Notes under the pieces: model-generated
The model's database searches: none
Told to the model about the DNA's origin: nothing
Seen by the model: only the letters and a program-made list of their open reading frames with translations
Part shown: positions 25,232-33,606 of the stretch, in pieces
Position numbering within the stretch: position 1 is the first letter of the stretch
Layout: each line of letters begins with the position of its first letter
Program-made: the position numbers and the translations under genes
Origin: Curtobacterium luteum
GTDB taxonomy: Bacteria > Actinomycetota > Actinomycetes > Actinomycetales > Microbacteriaceae
NCBI RefSeq assembly: GCF_001475545.1
Contig: NZ_LDQC01000002.1
Span: 62,001-126,000 of the forward strand
Reading direction: 5' to 3'
Length of the DNA stretch: 64,000 bases

Positions 25232-26163
25232 CCCTTGACCGATCCTTCCGTGAGGCCCCCGCGCCAGAAGCGCTGCAGGACGATGATCGCGATCACGAGC
25301 GGGATGACCGAGACGAGCACTCCGCCGGTGGTGAGCTGGTAGAACTCTGGCAGACGATCGACCTGTGCACGCCAGTTGTTGAGTCCCAGGGTGATCGGGT
25401 AGAGCTTCTGGTCCGCCAGCATGATGAGCGGCAGGAAGAAGTTGTTCCAGATGCCGACGACCTGGAACAGGAACACCGTGACGAGCGCCGGGGTCATCTG
25501 GCGGAGCACGATCGTGTGGAAGATCCGCAGCTCGCCCGCGCCGTCGATGCGCGCCTGCTCGAGGAGCGCGGTGTCGACCGACGCCGCCGCGTAGACCCGG
25601 CAGAGGAACAGTCCGAACGGGGAGACGAGGCTCGGGATGAGCACGCTCCAGTACGTGTCCGTCAGGCCCAGCGTCGAGAACAGCAGGAACAGCGGCAGCG
25701 CGGTGGCCGTCCCGGGGACGAGCACGCCACCGAGGATCGTGCCGAACACGAGCTGCCGACCGCGGAACTCGTACTTCGCGAGCGCGTAGCCACCCGCGGC
25801 GGCGAAGTACGTCGCGAGCACTGCGCCGACGCCCGAGTAGAGGATGCTGTTCGCGATCCACCGGACGAAGATGCCGCCGTCGTACGAGAACACCTGCGCG
25901 ATGTTGCTGAACAGCGCGAACTCGCCGCCGAACCAGAACCCGTTCGTCGCGAACAGTGCCCCGGTGGTCTTCGTCGCGGCGATGACGACCCAGTACAACG
26001 GCACCAGGAAGTAGATCGCGACGATGACGAGGATGCCCGTCACCACGATCTGGGACTTCCCGGACCGGTCGAGCTTGCGGCGCTGGTGCGCGGTGATGGC
26101 GGTGGTGTCGACGGGCTCCGCCGCCCGCTTCGTCACCGGCGCCTGGATCGTCTCGCCGCTCAT
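25228..26163 (-). CDS. Carbohydrate ABC transporter permease (MalG type)
   Basis: 311 residues, six membrane helices after a ~40-residue cytoplasmic N-terminus. The EAA loop that docks the ATPase is the segment LLEQARIDGAGELRIFHTIVLR in the second half. It pairs with the upstream permease and the lipoprotein SBP to form a CUT1-type sugar importer. No ATPase gene is in the operon, so a shared MsiK-like ATPase encoded elsewhere is expected, as is usual for actinobacterial CUT1 systems. ATGA overlap with the preceding permease and TTGA overlap with the beta-galactosidase indicate one coupled operon. Confidence 0.92.
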   Translation of the reverse strand: MSGETIQAPVTKRAAEPVDTTAITAHQRRKLDRSGKSQIVVTGILVIVAIYFLVPLYWVVIAATKTTGALFATNGFWFGGEFALFSNIAQVFSYDGGIFVRWIANSILYSGVGAVLATYFAAAGGYALAKYEFRGRQLVFGTILGGVLVPGTATALPLFLLFSTLGLTDTYWSVLIPSLVSPFGLFLCRVYAAASVDTALLEQARIDGAGELRIFHTIVLRQMTPALVTVFLFQVVGIWNNFFLPLIMLADQKLYPITLGLNNWRAQVDRLPEFYQLTTGGVLVSVIPLVIAIIVLQRFWRGGLTEGSVKG

Positions 26164-27287
26164 GCTTCCGCACCCTTCTGGTCGGACTGGAGGCGCGGTG
26201 CGGCTCCGGTGGTCGTGCTGCGGTTCGCGACGCCCGTGGCGGGTCGCGACCCGCCGTCGGCGGTGACGCGCGTCTGGAGCGCACGCCGTGCCTCCAGGCC
26301 GTCGCGCTTCGCGCGCTTCTTCTGGTCCCGCTCGCTCTTCGGCGGCCGGTTCGTCAGCGCGAGGAACGCGAACGACAGGATGAACGCGGCCAGCGCGATG
26401 ATCACGGCCTGCGCCGAGGCGACGCCGTACTCGTTGAAGGCGAACGCGTTCGTGTACGCGGCGTAGTTCGGCGTGTACTCGGTGTCGATCGCGGGTGCGA
26501 CCGTGGACAGGATCTGCGGCTCCGCGAAGAGCTGCAGTGTGCCGATGATCGAGAACACCGTCGTGAGCACGAGCGCGGGTGCGATGAGCGGGATCTGGAT
26601 GCGCCACGCGACCTGGAACGCGTTCGCGCCGTCCATCTTCGCGGCCTCGTAGACCTCGCCGGGGATCGACTTCAGCTGCGCCACGATGATGAGCATGTTG
26701 TAGCCGGTGTACGTCCACGTGACGATGTTCGCGATCGACCACAGGACGCTGTTCGCGCCGAGGAAGTCCGGCTGCAGCCCGATCGACTGCAGCAGCGCCA
26801 CGATCGGGGACAGCCCGGGTACGTAGAGGAACGACCACAGGATGGTCGCGATGACGCCCGGGACGCCGTACGGCATGAAGTACACGGCCCGGAAGAACGC
26901 GGGCCAGCGGGCGCTCGCCGACTCGAGGAGCAGCGCCAGGATCGTGCAGAGGACGATCATCACCGGGACCTGGACGATCCCGAACAGCAGCATGCGGCCG
27001 ATCGAGGCGACGAAGCCGGAGTCCTGCAGGGCGATCGCGTAGTTGTCGAACCCGGCGAACCGGCCGACGACGCCGTCCTCACCGAAGAGGCCCTTCCGGT
27101 CGACGGTCGTGAAGCTCTGGAACAGCGCACTGATGATCGGGATGATGAACGTCAGGACGAACAGTGCGAGGAAGGGGCCGAGCAGGATCCACGGGGCCCG
27201 CTTCTGGGCAGCCGTTGCCTTCGTGCTCGTGCGGAAGCCGGTGCGCGGCTGCGAGGTGGCCGTCGCGCGGTCCTGGGTGGCGGTCAT
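26160..27287 (-). CDS. Carbohydrate ABC transporter permease (MalF type) with repeat-derived tail
   Basis: 375 residues, six membrane helices. The EAA loop is YEAAKMDGANAFQVAWRI. Permease homology ends near residue 327 (LTNRPPKSERDQ). The last ~45 residues are a hydrophilic tail starting DGLEARRALQTRV and ending near APRLQSDQKG; both ends are translations of the arms of a palindromic element at 26184-26303. The tail is therefore probably an insertion-derived extension rather than part of the channel. Start ATG 27287 overlaps the SBP stop by 4 bp. Confidence 0.9.
   Translation of the reverse strand: MTATQDRATATSQPRTGFRTSTKATAAQKRAPWILLGPFLALFVLTFIIPIISALFQSFTTVDRKGLFGEDGVVGRFAGFDNYAIALQDSGFVASIGRMLLFGIVQVPVMIVLCTILALLLESASARWPAFFRAVYFMPYGVPGVIATILWSFLYVPGLSPIVALLQSIGLQPDFLGANSVLWSIANIVTWTYTGYNMLIIVAQLKSIPGEVYEAAKMDGANAFQVAWRIQIPLIAPALVLTTVFSIIGTLQLFAEPQILSTVAPAIDTEYTPNYAAYTNAFAFNEYGVASAQAVIIALAAFILSFAFLALTNRPPKSERDQKKRAKRDGLEARRALQTRVTADGGSRPATGVANRSTTTGAAPRLQSDQKGAEA
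26184..26303. repeat. GGAGGC palindromic element, copy 5 (translated in a permease)
   Basis: GGACTGGAGGCGCGGTGCGG at 26184-26203 and CGCCGTGCCTCCAGGCCGTC at 26284-26303 are the two arms, with an 80-bp intervening segment. Everything between is coding for the C-terminal tail of the permease on the minus strand. The long inner segment differs from the compact copies and could be an enlarged loop. Confidence 0.65.
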
Positions 27288-28648
27288 CGTGCGGTCCTCA
27301 CGCTCAGGCCCTTGTCCCGGAAGGACTGGACGATCTCCCGTTGGGCGAGCTCGACCGCGTCGGTGAGCTTCAGGCCGCCGGTCAGCTTGCGGCGGAACTG
27401 GTTCTGCAGGCTCGTGAACGCGGACTGCGTCACCGGGGACCACGACCAGTCGACGTTCTGCTCCTGCGCGGCGGGCACGAAGACCTCTTCGTTGTAGTTC
27501 TGCCCGGAGAACCACTCGCTGGGCTTCTGCCGAGCGGCGCCGATGTAGTCCTTGGCGGGGGACCAGCCGATGCCGCAGTACTTGATCATCGCGTTGATGC
27601 CCTCCTCCGAGGTGGTCATCCACGTGATGAACTCGAGCGCTTCGGCCGGGTGCTTCGCGTTCGCGAGGACCGCGGCCGTCGAGCCGCCGATCGCGCTCGA
27701 GCCGAAGCCCGTGTCGCCCCACGTCTGCATGGGCGCGACCTTCCACTTGCCCTCGCCGCCCTGCACCGACTGGATGAGCGCGTCTCCCCAGCTCGCACTC
27801 GTGACGGCCGCGATCTTGCCGCTGGCCGCCGCGGCGTACCACCCGGGGGAGTACGCGCCGGCGCTCGTGTCGACCAGCTTGTCGTCGATGACGCCGTCGA
27901 AGAACTCGGCGACCATCATCGTCCGGTCGTCGGTCATGTCGACGACCCACTCGTCGCCGTCGATCCGGAACCACCGGGCCCCGGCCTGCTGCGCGTACGC
28001 GGCGAAGGGGGACGCGTCGGCGACCGGGAACACCTCGAGGTAGTTGCCGTTGCCCGTCCCGCGCACCTTGTCGGCGAGGTCGCGCCACTCGTCCCAGGTC
28101 TTCGGCGGCTCCCCACCGGCCTGCTCGAGGATCGCGGTCTGGTAGTAGAAGCCCATCGGCCCGGTGTCCTGCGGGATCCCGTAGATGCCGTCCACGAACG
28201 ACACCTGCGCCCACGCTGCCTCGTCGTACTTCGACTCGAAGTCCTTCGCGCCGTACCGGGCGAGGTCCGTCAGGCCGTTCGCGAGCATGAACTCGGGGAT
28301 CTGGCGGAGCTCGACCTGTCCGATGTCCGGGCCACCGCCGGCCGCGAGCGCGGAGTACATCTTCTGGTACCCGCCACTGTTGCCGCCGGGGATCCAGTTC
28401 GCGGTGACCTGGATGCGGGGGTTCTTCGCGTTCCAGACGTCGCAGACCTTCTGGAGGTCCTTGAGCCACGCCCAGTAGGTGAGCTGGACGGTCTCGCCGC
28501 CCGAAGCGGCGGGGATGAGCGCCGCCTTGTTGACGTTCGTCGAGCCCGGCACCGCACAGCCGGCGAGGAGGCCCGCCGCGGCCGTTCCCAGGCCGAAGCC
28601 CAGGAGTTGTCGTCTCGTGATGGGGCTTCTTCTGCCTGTCGGCGTCAT
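27284..28648 (-). CDS. ABC sugar-binding lipoprotein (Tat-type signal)
   Basis: 454 residues. The N-terminus has a twin arginine (TRRQLLGFG, from ~residue 11) and a lipobox LAGC, so it is exported, probably by Tat, and lipid-anchored on the outer face of the membrane. The remainder is the family 1 solute-binding fold (QLTYWAWLKDLQKV, then WMTTSEEGINAM). It delivers the sugar to the two permeases downstream. The ATG at 28648 has GGAG seven bases upstream; an alternative in-frame ATG is at 28669. First gene of the operon ending with beta-galactosidase. Confidence 0.92.
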   Translation of the reverse strand: MTPTGRRSPITRRQLLGFGLGTAAAGLLAGCAVPGSTNVNKAALIPAASGGETVQLTYWAWLKDLQKVCDVWNAKNPRIQVTANWIPGGNSGGYQKMYSALAAGGGPDIGQVELRQIPEFMLANGLTDLARYGAKDFESKYDEAAWAQVSFVDGIYGIPQDTGPMGFYYQTAILEQAGGEPPKTWDEWRDLADKVRGTGNGNYLEVFPVADASPFAAYAQQAGARWFRIDGDEWVVDMTDDRTMMVAEFFDGVIDDKLVDTSAGAYSPGWYAAAASGKIAAVTSASWGDALIQSVQGGEGKWKVAPMQTWGDTGFGSSAIGGSTAAVLANAKHPAEALEFITWMTTSEEGINAMIKYCGIGWSPAKDYIGAARQKPSEWFSGQNYNEEVFVPAAQEQNVDWSWSPVTQSAFTSLQNQFRRKLTGGLKLTDAVELAQREIVQSFRDKGLSVRTAR

Positions 28649-28880
28649 CGCACGGCTCCGGTTCGTCATCGATCGGGGTCCCGCCCAGCCAACCACAAAA
28701 CCGAGCGTTGCTGTACTTTCGCGCAGGTCGCTGGGCGTTCCCTCCGCGCTGTGGACGCACGCGGGCCGACGGGGGGAGTGTGGGCGCACGCGGACGCAGG
28801 GGACCGTGACAGGGTCCGTCCGAACCGGTGTCCGCCGTCGGGGCTGTCCTGCTCCGGCACGCTGAGCGGAAGGAGCTGCC
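28649..28880. other. Divergent regulatory region, no clear elements
   Basis: 232 bp between the divergent SBP and Rv2629-like genes. It holds the only AT-richer patch in the area (about 28690-28725). CCCAGC/GCTGGG copies around 28683 and 28728 could pair. I could not identify a convincing -35/-10 pair or LacI-type palindrome. No regulator gene adjoins this sugar operon. Confidence 0.4.
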
Positions 28881-30038
28881 ATGACGTCGACCAACGCGAC
28901 GAGCGAACTGCACGAGATCCTGGGACAGCGGCTGGAGGACGGGGGCACGTGGGCCTGGGCCTACGCCGACGTCTCCGGCAACGTGGAGGACCCGAGGCGG
29001 CAGGCGGCGCTCAAGCTCCGTGCGGTCGAGGAGTCGCTCCGTGCCCAGGGCGCCCCGGCCTCCGTCGTCGACGCGATCGCCGCCGAGTTCGAGCAGGAGG
29101 CCGGCGTCCCCTCACCCGTCACCCGGTACGTGCTCGTCCACGACGGGTCGGTCGTCCTGAGCGAGGTCCTCCCCGGACACCTGCACGGTGCCGAGTCCGT
29201 CGGCGTCGGCGCCGTCCCCGACCTCGTGCCGCTCGTCGCCCACCGCCCGGTCGACCTGCCGTTCCTCGTCGTGCACGCCGGCAAGGAGGGCGGCGCCTTC
29301 CGGACGTACCGGCTCGGCCACGCGCCCGTCGCGCCGGACGAGCAGCACGTCGAGGGCCGCAACGACACCCTGCACTACGCGAAGGCCGGCACCGGGTGGA
29401 AGCAGCCGCACTGGCAGCAGCACACCGAGGAGATCTGGAAGCAGAACCAGTCCGAACTCGCGGCCGCCCTCGACGCCACGGTCCGCGAGCGTCGACCGGG
29501 GCTCGTCGTCATCGCGGGGGACGTCACCGCACGCGAGCTGCTCGTGAAGTCGCTGTCGGCCGAGACGAAGGCCCTCGTGTCCGTGTTCCCGGGGGACCCC
29601 CGGGCCGACACCGCGTCGAAGCAGGCGTTCGTCGAACACGTCGAGGTGGCACTCGCCCGCGTCGTCGCCACCCGGCGGCACGACCTCGAGGACCTCCTCC
29701 GCACCCACGTCGGGCGCGGGGACAACCAGGCCGTGACGGGGCTCGGATCGGTGGTCGAAGCGCTGCAGCAGGCGCAGAGCTCGGTCGTCGCGCTCGACGC
29801 CGTGGCGATCGGCGACCGGACCCTCCTCGCACTCGGGGCAGCGCCCTGGGTCGCGACCGCTCCGGAGCAGGCCGGCGGTGTCCCGGTGATCGGACCCGTG
29901 CCGGCGGTGTGCGCGCTCGTCCGGGCGGCGGTGCTCACGGACGCGGAGCTCGTGCTCGTCAACGCGGCGTCGCTCCCGGGCGGCGCGGCGGCGGCCGCGC
30001 TCCTGCGCTGGCCGGTCGGACCGGCCGTGCCCGCCTGA
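28881..30038 (+). CDS. Vms1/eRF1-like protein of the Rv2629 (Balon-related) family
   Basis: 385 residues, soluble. It matches the bacterial archaeo-eukaryotic release-factor-like (baeRF, Rv2629) family: N-terminal LHEILGQRLEDGGTWAWAYADVS region, a central RNase H-like eRF1 domain 2 region (around GRNDTLHYAKAGTGWKQPHWQQHTEE) and a C-terminal L7Ae-like domain ending ELVLVNAAS. The related Psychrobacter factor Balon and its mycobacterial relative bind hibernating ribosomes; some eRF1-like members release peptides from tRNA. No canonical GGQ was seen. Start ATG 28881 has AAGGAG. It is single and convergent with a palindromic element and the acyltransferase. Confidence 0.8.
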   Translation: MTSTNATSELHEILGQRLEDGGTWAWAYADVSGNVEDPRRQAALKLRAVEESLRAQGAPASVVDAIAAEFEQEAGVPSPVTRYVLVHDGSVVLSEVLPGHLHGAESVGVGAVPDLVPLVAHRPVDLPFLVVHAGKEGGAFRTYRLGHAPVAPDEQHVEGRNDTLHYAKAGTGWKQPHWQQHTEEIWKQNQSELAAALDATVRERRPGLVVIAGDVTARELLVKSLSAETKALVSVFPGDPRADTASKQAFVEHVEVALARVVATRRHDLEDLLRTHVGRGDNQAVTGLGSVVEALQQAQSSVVALDAVAIGDRTLLALGAAPWVATAPEQAGGVPVIGPVPAVCALVRAAVLTDAELVLVNAASLPGGAAAAALLRWPVGPAVPA

Positions 30039-30052
30039 TGTGGTGAGCATCT

Positions 30053-30100
30053 GACGGACGGGAGGCGCGGTGTCGGCCGGCACCGCGCCTCCCGTCCGTC
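30053..30100. repeat. GGAGGC palindromic element, copy 6 (near-perfect 48-bp palindrome)
   Basis: The two 24-bp halves are inverse copies with one mismatch; the left arm begins GACGGACGGGAGGCGCGG. It lies between the Rv2629-like gene and the acyltransferase, which are convergent, and its right arm contributes to the acyltransferase stop codon (30099-30101). Best-conserved copy in the window and a good seed for a genome search. Confidence 0.92.
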
Positions 30101-31208
30101 ATGGCACCGTCGACTCGTCCCGCGGCGGTGCCCGGTGCCCCCCGAGGATGTCGGCGGACGACCGGTCTCGAGGCGGTCGATCCGACCAGCGGTGTACGGC
30201 GGGCGGAGGTCGGAACAAGTGGTCGGCACGGGTGCCCCGCACCGGCCAGTAGCCGACGAGCCCCGCGAGCGTCGCGACGACGGTGAGAGCAGCGATCGTG
30301 CCGGTCGGGTGTGCGACGAGGAACGGCGTCGCACCGAGGAGCTCGGCCGATGCGAGGAGGCCGACGATGACGGCCGTGTGGGTCAGGTAGGGGACGATCG
30401 ACCAGCGCCCGAGCGCGCGGATCGGATTCGTCACGCGCAAGTCGTCCAGGACACGCGCGATCACGAGCGCGGACGCAGTCCCGATCACGACGTGGAGCAC
30501 TGCGAGTGCGTGCTCCATGATGCCGGTCGACCTCGCGTGGGCCTCACCGACAGCGACCCAGACGCAGACGGCCACGACCGCCACGGGGGGAGACCCGAAC
30601 CGATCGGCGTTCGCGATCAGTCGTGGCCCGAGGTGCGCGCCGATCGCGGTCAGGAACGCGAACTGTGGCAGTCCCTGCAGACCGGGCCCGGCCACGTGCC
30701 AGAGGTCGTCACCGACCACCGAGCGGCCCCACCCGATCACCCAGGCGCCGACGACGGTGAGGGCGGAGAGGACGACCACCGCTGGCAGACGTCGGGTCAG
30801 CCACACCAGCACGAAGTGGAGCGCGAGTGCCCACAGGTACCAGATCTCGCCGTTCGGGCGCACGAACGCCGCGATGACCCTCGCTGTCTCACCGATCAGA
30901 TCGAGGTCCTCGCCCGCGGACGAGTGGCCGACGAGGCGGTACACGAACACCCCCGGTTGCCAGAGCACGTAGAGGTAGAGCAGCGGAGTGATCCGCGTCA
31001 CCAGGTGGCGCGCCGGAGTGTCGTGTGCGGTCAGCGCCGGACCCGCGAGGATGCCGGAGACGATGAAGAAGACGGGCAGTGGCATCACCAGGTGATCGAG
31101 CACCCACCGGGCGATCTCGGAGTCGGCCGGAGCCCAGGCGGCGACGTGGATCAGGACGATCCCGACGATCGCGAACCCTTTTGCGGTGTCGAGCCAACCG
31201 ATCCTCAT
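30099..31208 (-). CDS. Membrane acyltransferase, AT3-like family
   Basis: 369 residues, about ten membrane helices. The N-terminus MRIGWLDTAKGFAIVGIVLIH is the acyltransferase-3/YfcC-like entry, with the conserved D and K and an Arg/His pair following; the family transfers acyl groups to cell-surface glycans or to small molecules. The last ~40 residues are hydrophilic and end in a palindromic element. The ATG at 31208 is preceded by TTGAAC-N17-TACTCT-N6, so the mRNA is almost certainly leaderless. It lies 26 bp after the MFS gene on the same strand but has its own promoter. Substrate unknown. Confidence 0.85.
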   Translation of the reverse strand: MRIGWLDTAKGFAIVGIVLIHVAAWAPADSEIARWVLDHLVMPLPVFFIVSGILAGPALTAHDTPARHLVTRITPLLYLYVLWQPGVFVYRLVGHSSAGEDLDLIGETARVIAAFVRPNGEIWYLWALALHFVLVWLTRRLPAVVVLSALTVVGAWVIGWGRSVVGDDLWHVAGPGLQGLPQFAFLTAIGAHLGPRLIANADRFGSPPVAVVAVCVWVAVGEAHARSTGIMEHALAVLHVVIGTASALVIARVLDDLRVTNPIRALGRWSIVPYLTHTAVIVGLLASAELLGATPFLVAHPTGTIAALTVVATLAGLVGYWPVRGTRADHLFRPPPAVHRWSDRPPRDRSSADILGGHRAPPRDESTVP

Positions 31209-31214
31209 AAATGT

Positions 31215-31243
31215 AGAGTATCGGCCGCGATCGGTCAGTTCAA
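31215..31243 (-). promoter_or_regulatory. Leaderless promoter of the acyltransferase gene
   Basis: On the minus strand TTGAAC (31243-31238), a 17-bp spacer, TACTCT (31220-31215) and six bases lead straight to the ATG at 31208. The -35 lies inside the end of the upstream MFS coding region. It is the clearest full example in the window of the leaderless arrangement. Confidence 0.75.
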
Positions 31244-32431
31244 GACCCGGTCCCGACGAGGCACCAACGGGAGCGCGAGCAACGGCAGGACTGCCAGGAT
31301 CGAGAACGACGCCGCGAACCCGAGCCCCGCGACGAGCGCGCCGACCCCGGGCCCGACGGCGCTCGCCGCGATGAACTGCCCGGTGTTCTGCGCTCCGAGT
31401 GCGCGCCCGGACCAGAACGGCCCCGCAGCCTCGGCGACCGACGTGTACGCCAGGCCGTTGTCCGCGACGGTCACACTCGTCGCCACCACGAGGAACACCG
31501 CCCCCGCTGCCAGGTGGGTCACGTCCACGAGCGCCAGCACACCCATCACCGCCGCAGCGCTCACGGCGACGACCCGCAGCGGGCCGACCCGGGAGCCCGC
31601 GCGGTCGCTCCACGCCCCGACGAGGATGCGTCCGACCGCCCCGACGAACTGCGCGCCGCCGACGAGGAGTCCGGCCGCGCCGGTCGACCACCCGAGCCCG
31701 ACGAGCCACACCAGCCCGTACGTGGACAGGGTGAACTGCGGCACGACGAGCAACACCGACACCGCGTGGATGCGCCAGAGGAACCCGTTCGACCGGTAGG
31801 GGTTCGCCACGTGCTCGGCCGACGCTTCGGCGCGGGAGGCTCGCGGTGGGTCGACGATGCCGATCGCGCAGAGGACCGCGAGCACGGCGCAGAGCAGGAC
31901 CGGCAGCACGAGCGACGCCCGGATGTCCTCCGCCTCGGCGAGCTGTGGGACGGTCACCGCGGCCAGGGTCACGCCGAGCGGCTGCGACATCTGTCGGATC
32001 CCCATCGCGAGCCCGCGACGCTCCTTCGGGAACCAGCCGACCACCACGCGACCGCTCGCCGCGTTCGTGGAAGCGCTCGTCATGCCGGCGGCCAGGAACG
32101 CGATCCCGAGCAGCACGGTGTTCCCGGCTGCGAGCCACGCCGCAGCGACCGCGGCGGTCGTCAGCACGAGCCCGCCCGCGATCACCACCCGCTCGCCGAC
32201 CCGGTCCGTGACGGCGCCCCAAGCGATCAGGGTGAGGACCATGCCGAACGTGGGTGCCGCGGCGAGGATCCCGGCCGCGGGCAGCGTGGTGCCGTGCGCG
32301 TGCAGGTACGGGATGAGGAGCGCCGGCGCGGACACGACGAGGGTCCCGGCCGCCTGCGCCGCCACCCCGAGCGCGAGCATCGTCCACGCACGGCGGGTCG
32401 CCGTCGGGCGAGGGGCGGTGGTCGTCGTCAC
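31235..32431 (-). CDS. MFS transporter, divergent from a GntR regulator
   Basis: 398 residues, twelve predicted membrane helices, of the major facilitator superfamily (NarK/CynX-like arrangement; GRILVGAWSDRAG is a conserved inter-helix loop). The start GTG at 32431 has GGAA nearby. It is divergent from the GntR-family gene, and the intergenic stretch has two palindromes, so it is the likely target of that repressor. Substrate (organic acid, anion or drug) is unknown. The gene ends 26 bp before the acyltransferase ATG. Confidence 0.88.
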   Translation of the reverse strand: MTTTTAPRPTATRRAWTMLALGVAAQAAGTLVVSAPALLIPYLHAHGTTLPAAGILAAAPTFGMVLTLIAWGAVTDRVGERVVIAGGLVLTTAAVAAAWLAAGNTVLLGIAFLAAGMTSASTNAASGRVVVGWFPKERRGLAMGIRQMSQPLGVTLAAVTVPQLAEAEDIRASLVLPVLLCAVLAVLCAIGIVDPPRASRAEASAEHVANPYRSNGFLWRIHAVSVLLVVPQFTLSTYGLVWLVGLGWSTGAAGLLVGGAQFVGAVGRILVGAWSDRAGSRVGPLRVVAVSAAAVMGVLALVDVTHLAAGAVFLVVATSVTVADNGLAYTSVAEAAGPFWSGRALGAQNTGQFIAASAVGPGVGALVAGLGFAASFSILAVLPLLALPLVPRRDRVLN

Positions 32432-32453
32432 GATGGTTCCGTTCGAGAACTGA

Positions 32454-32476
32454 TTGGTATACCAAAACGGTATACC
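32454..32476. promoter_or_regulatory. Twin GntR/FadR-type operator
   Basis: TTGGTATACCAA at 32454-32465 is a perfect 12-bp palindrome, and GGTATACC at 32469-32476 a second one 13 bp further on. It is the form of TGGTnnACCA sites bound by FadR-subfamily GntR dimers. Located between the divergent MFS and GntR genes and overlapping the MFS -10 region (TATACC on the minus strand). Confidence 0.7.
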
Positions 32477-32498
32477 ATGCCTGCTAGGCTTCCCGACC

Positions 32499-33215
32499 GT
32501 GGCTGGAACGACAGACGTGGTGACCGCGGACGACGCGCCGGTGTCACAGACCGCGCAGCTCTACGACAACCTCCGCGCGGCGATCCTGACACTCGACATC
32601 GCACCCGGCGAGCGCATCTCCGAGCGCGGACTCGAGGCGCGCTTCCACGCCTCGCGCACCCCTGTCCGGGCCGCACTGTCGCGGCTCGAGCGCGAAGGGC
32701 TCATCCTGCACGAGGGTCGCTCGTGGACGGTCACCCCGATCGACCTCGACGAGATCGCCTCCCTCGCGGAACTCCGTGGCGTGCTCGAGCCTGCGGCCGC
32801 GCGACTGGCGGTCGCCCGCGCCTCTGCCGAGCAGCTCGACGAGGTCCGGGCCCACCTCGATGACCTCCGTGAAGCCCCCGACCAGCGCTCGGGCGTCCGG
32901 ATGGGCTCGACGTTCCACCTCGACCTCGCTGCACTCGGCGGCAACCGGTTCATCACCGACGCCGTTGCCGACGCGCTCACCCGCCTCGAGCGCACGCGGT
33001 GGATCGAGGTGCGCACGCCCGAGGCCCGCGACGCCGCGTGGGACGAGCACAGCGCGATCCTCGACGCCGTCCGTGCCGGAGACGCCGACCGGGCCGCGGA
33101 CCTGCTCGCGGCGCACGTCGCCGGGACCAACGACCGGCTCCTCGCGTTCATCGCGCAGGAACGTCGTCGGCTCCGTGGCGCCGGCATGGCGATCGTCGGA
33201 CCGACCGAGCGCTGA
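32499..33215 (+). CDS. GntR-family transcriptional regulator (FCD/FadR type)
   Basis: 238 residues from GTG 32499. The N-terminal winged helix-turn-helix (LRAAILTLDIAPGERISERGLEARFHASRTPVRAALSRL) is followed by an all-helical FCD ligand-binding domain with three metal-ligand-type residues (including HLDLAALGGN and EHSAILDAV). The start is chosen because TAGGCT (32485-32490) ends eight bases earlier and the long upstream open frame is only the operator region. It probably represses both itself and the divergent transporter through the twin palindrome. Ligand unknown. Confidence 0.9.
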   Translation: MAGTTDVVTADDAPVSQTAQLYDNLRAAILTLDIAPGERISERGLEARFHASRTPVRAALSRLEREGLILHEGRSWTVTPIDLDEIASLAELRGVLEPAAARLAVARASAEQLDEVRAHLDDLREAPDQRSGVRMGSTFHLDLAALGGNRFITDAVADALTRLERTRWIEVRTPEARDAAWDEHSAILDAVRAGDADRAADLLAAHVAGTNDRLLAFIAQERRRLRGAGMAIVGPTER

Positions 33216-33242
33216 CGTCCCGGTCGGTACGACGAACCCGCG

Positions 33243-33395
33243 TCAGAGCGTCGGTTCCTCGCTGCCGTCGGCCTCGCCGAAGATCCAGGCGTTCTGGTTC
33301 CCCTGACTGTGGTCGAGCAGACCGCTCTTCACCTCGTCGAGGGCGATGGACTCGCTGATGACGTCACGGCTCTGTCCGCGGGTGTTCTTCGACAT
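33243..33395 (-). CDS. 50-residue orphan protein
   Basis: From ATG 33395, with GGAGCC about eight bases upstream, reads MSKNTRGQSRDVISESIALD and ends in GSEEPTL. It is hydrophilic and net acidic, has no cysteine and no membrane helix. I do not recognise the family. An upstream TTG at 33485 would add 30 residues but lacks a ribosome-binding site. It is convergent with the GntR gene (27 bp between) and has no modification or secretion genes nearby, so a peptide-natural-product precursor role is not supported. Confidence 0.55.
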   Translation of the reverse strand: MSKNTRGQSRDVISESIALDEVKSGLLDHSQGNQNAWIFGEADGSEEPTL

Positions 33396-33606
33396 CGTCG
33401 GCTCCTGTGTGTGGGCATCGGTTCGGTTGACGCAGGCCCCTGCCTGCGGATGCGCTTCCTCACGGGACGTACTGAGGTCGCTCAAGTGTGACCCGGTCTG
33501 TCCATCCTGCGCAAGGGTGCGAGCAGCCCTGTGGACAGACCGGTCGCGGCGGCGTGCCTAGGATGGTCCGGCCGCACCGGGCGCGGCACCACCAGCGCGC
33601 GACGAC
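33396..33606. other. Divergent spacer between the 50-residue gene and lacI
   Basis: 211 bp. It contains a compact hairpin (CGCAGG…CCTGCG at about 33431-33448) in the presumed leader of the small gene, and TAGGAT (33559-33564), a possible -10 for lacI with a weak upstream TGGACA at non-ideal distance. No operator palindrome was found. Confidence 0.35.

Noticed and set aside
33243-33395. The 50-residue protein as a RiPP (lasso or lanthipeptide) precursor
   Set aside because: No Cys, ring Asp/Glu at positions 7-9 after a Gly, or maturation/ABC export genes nearby.
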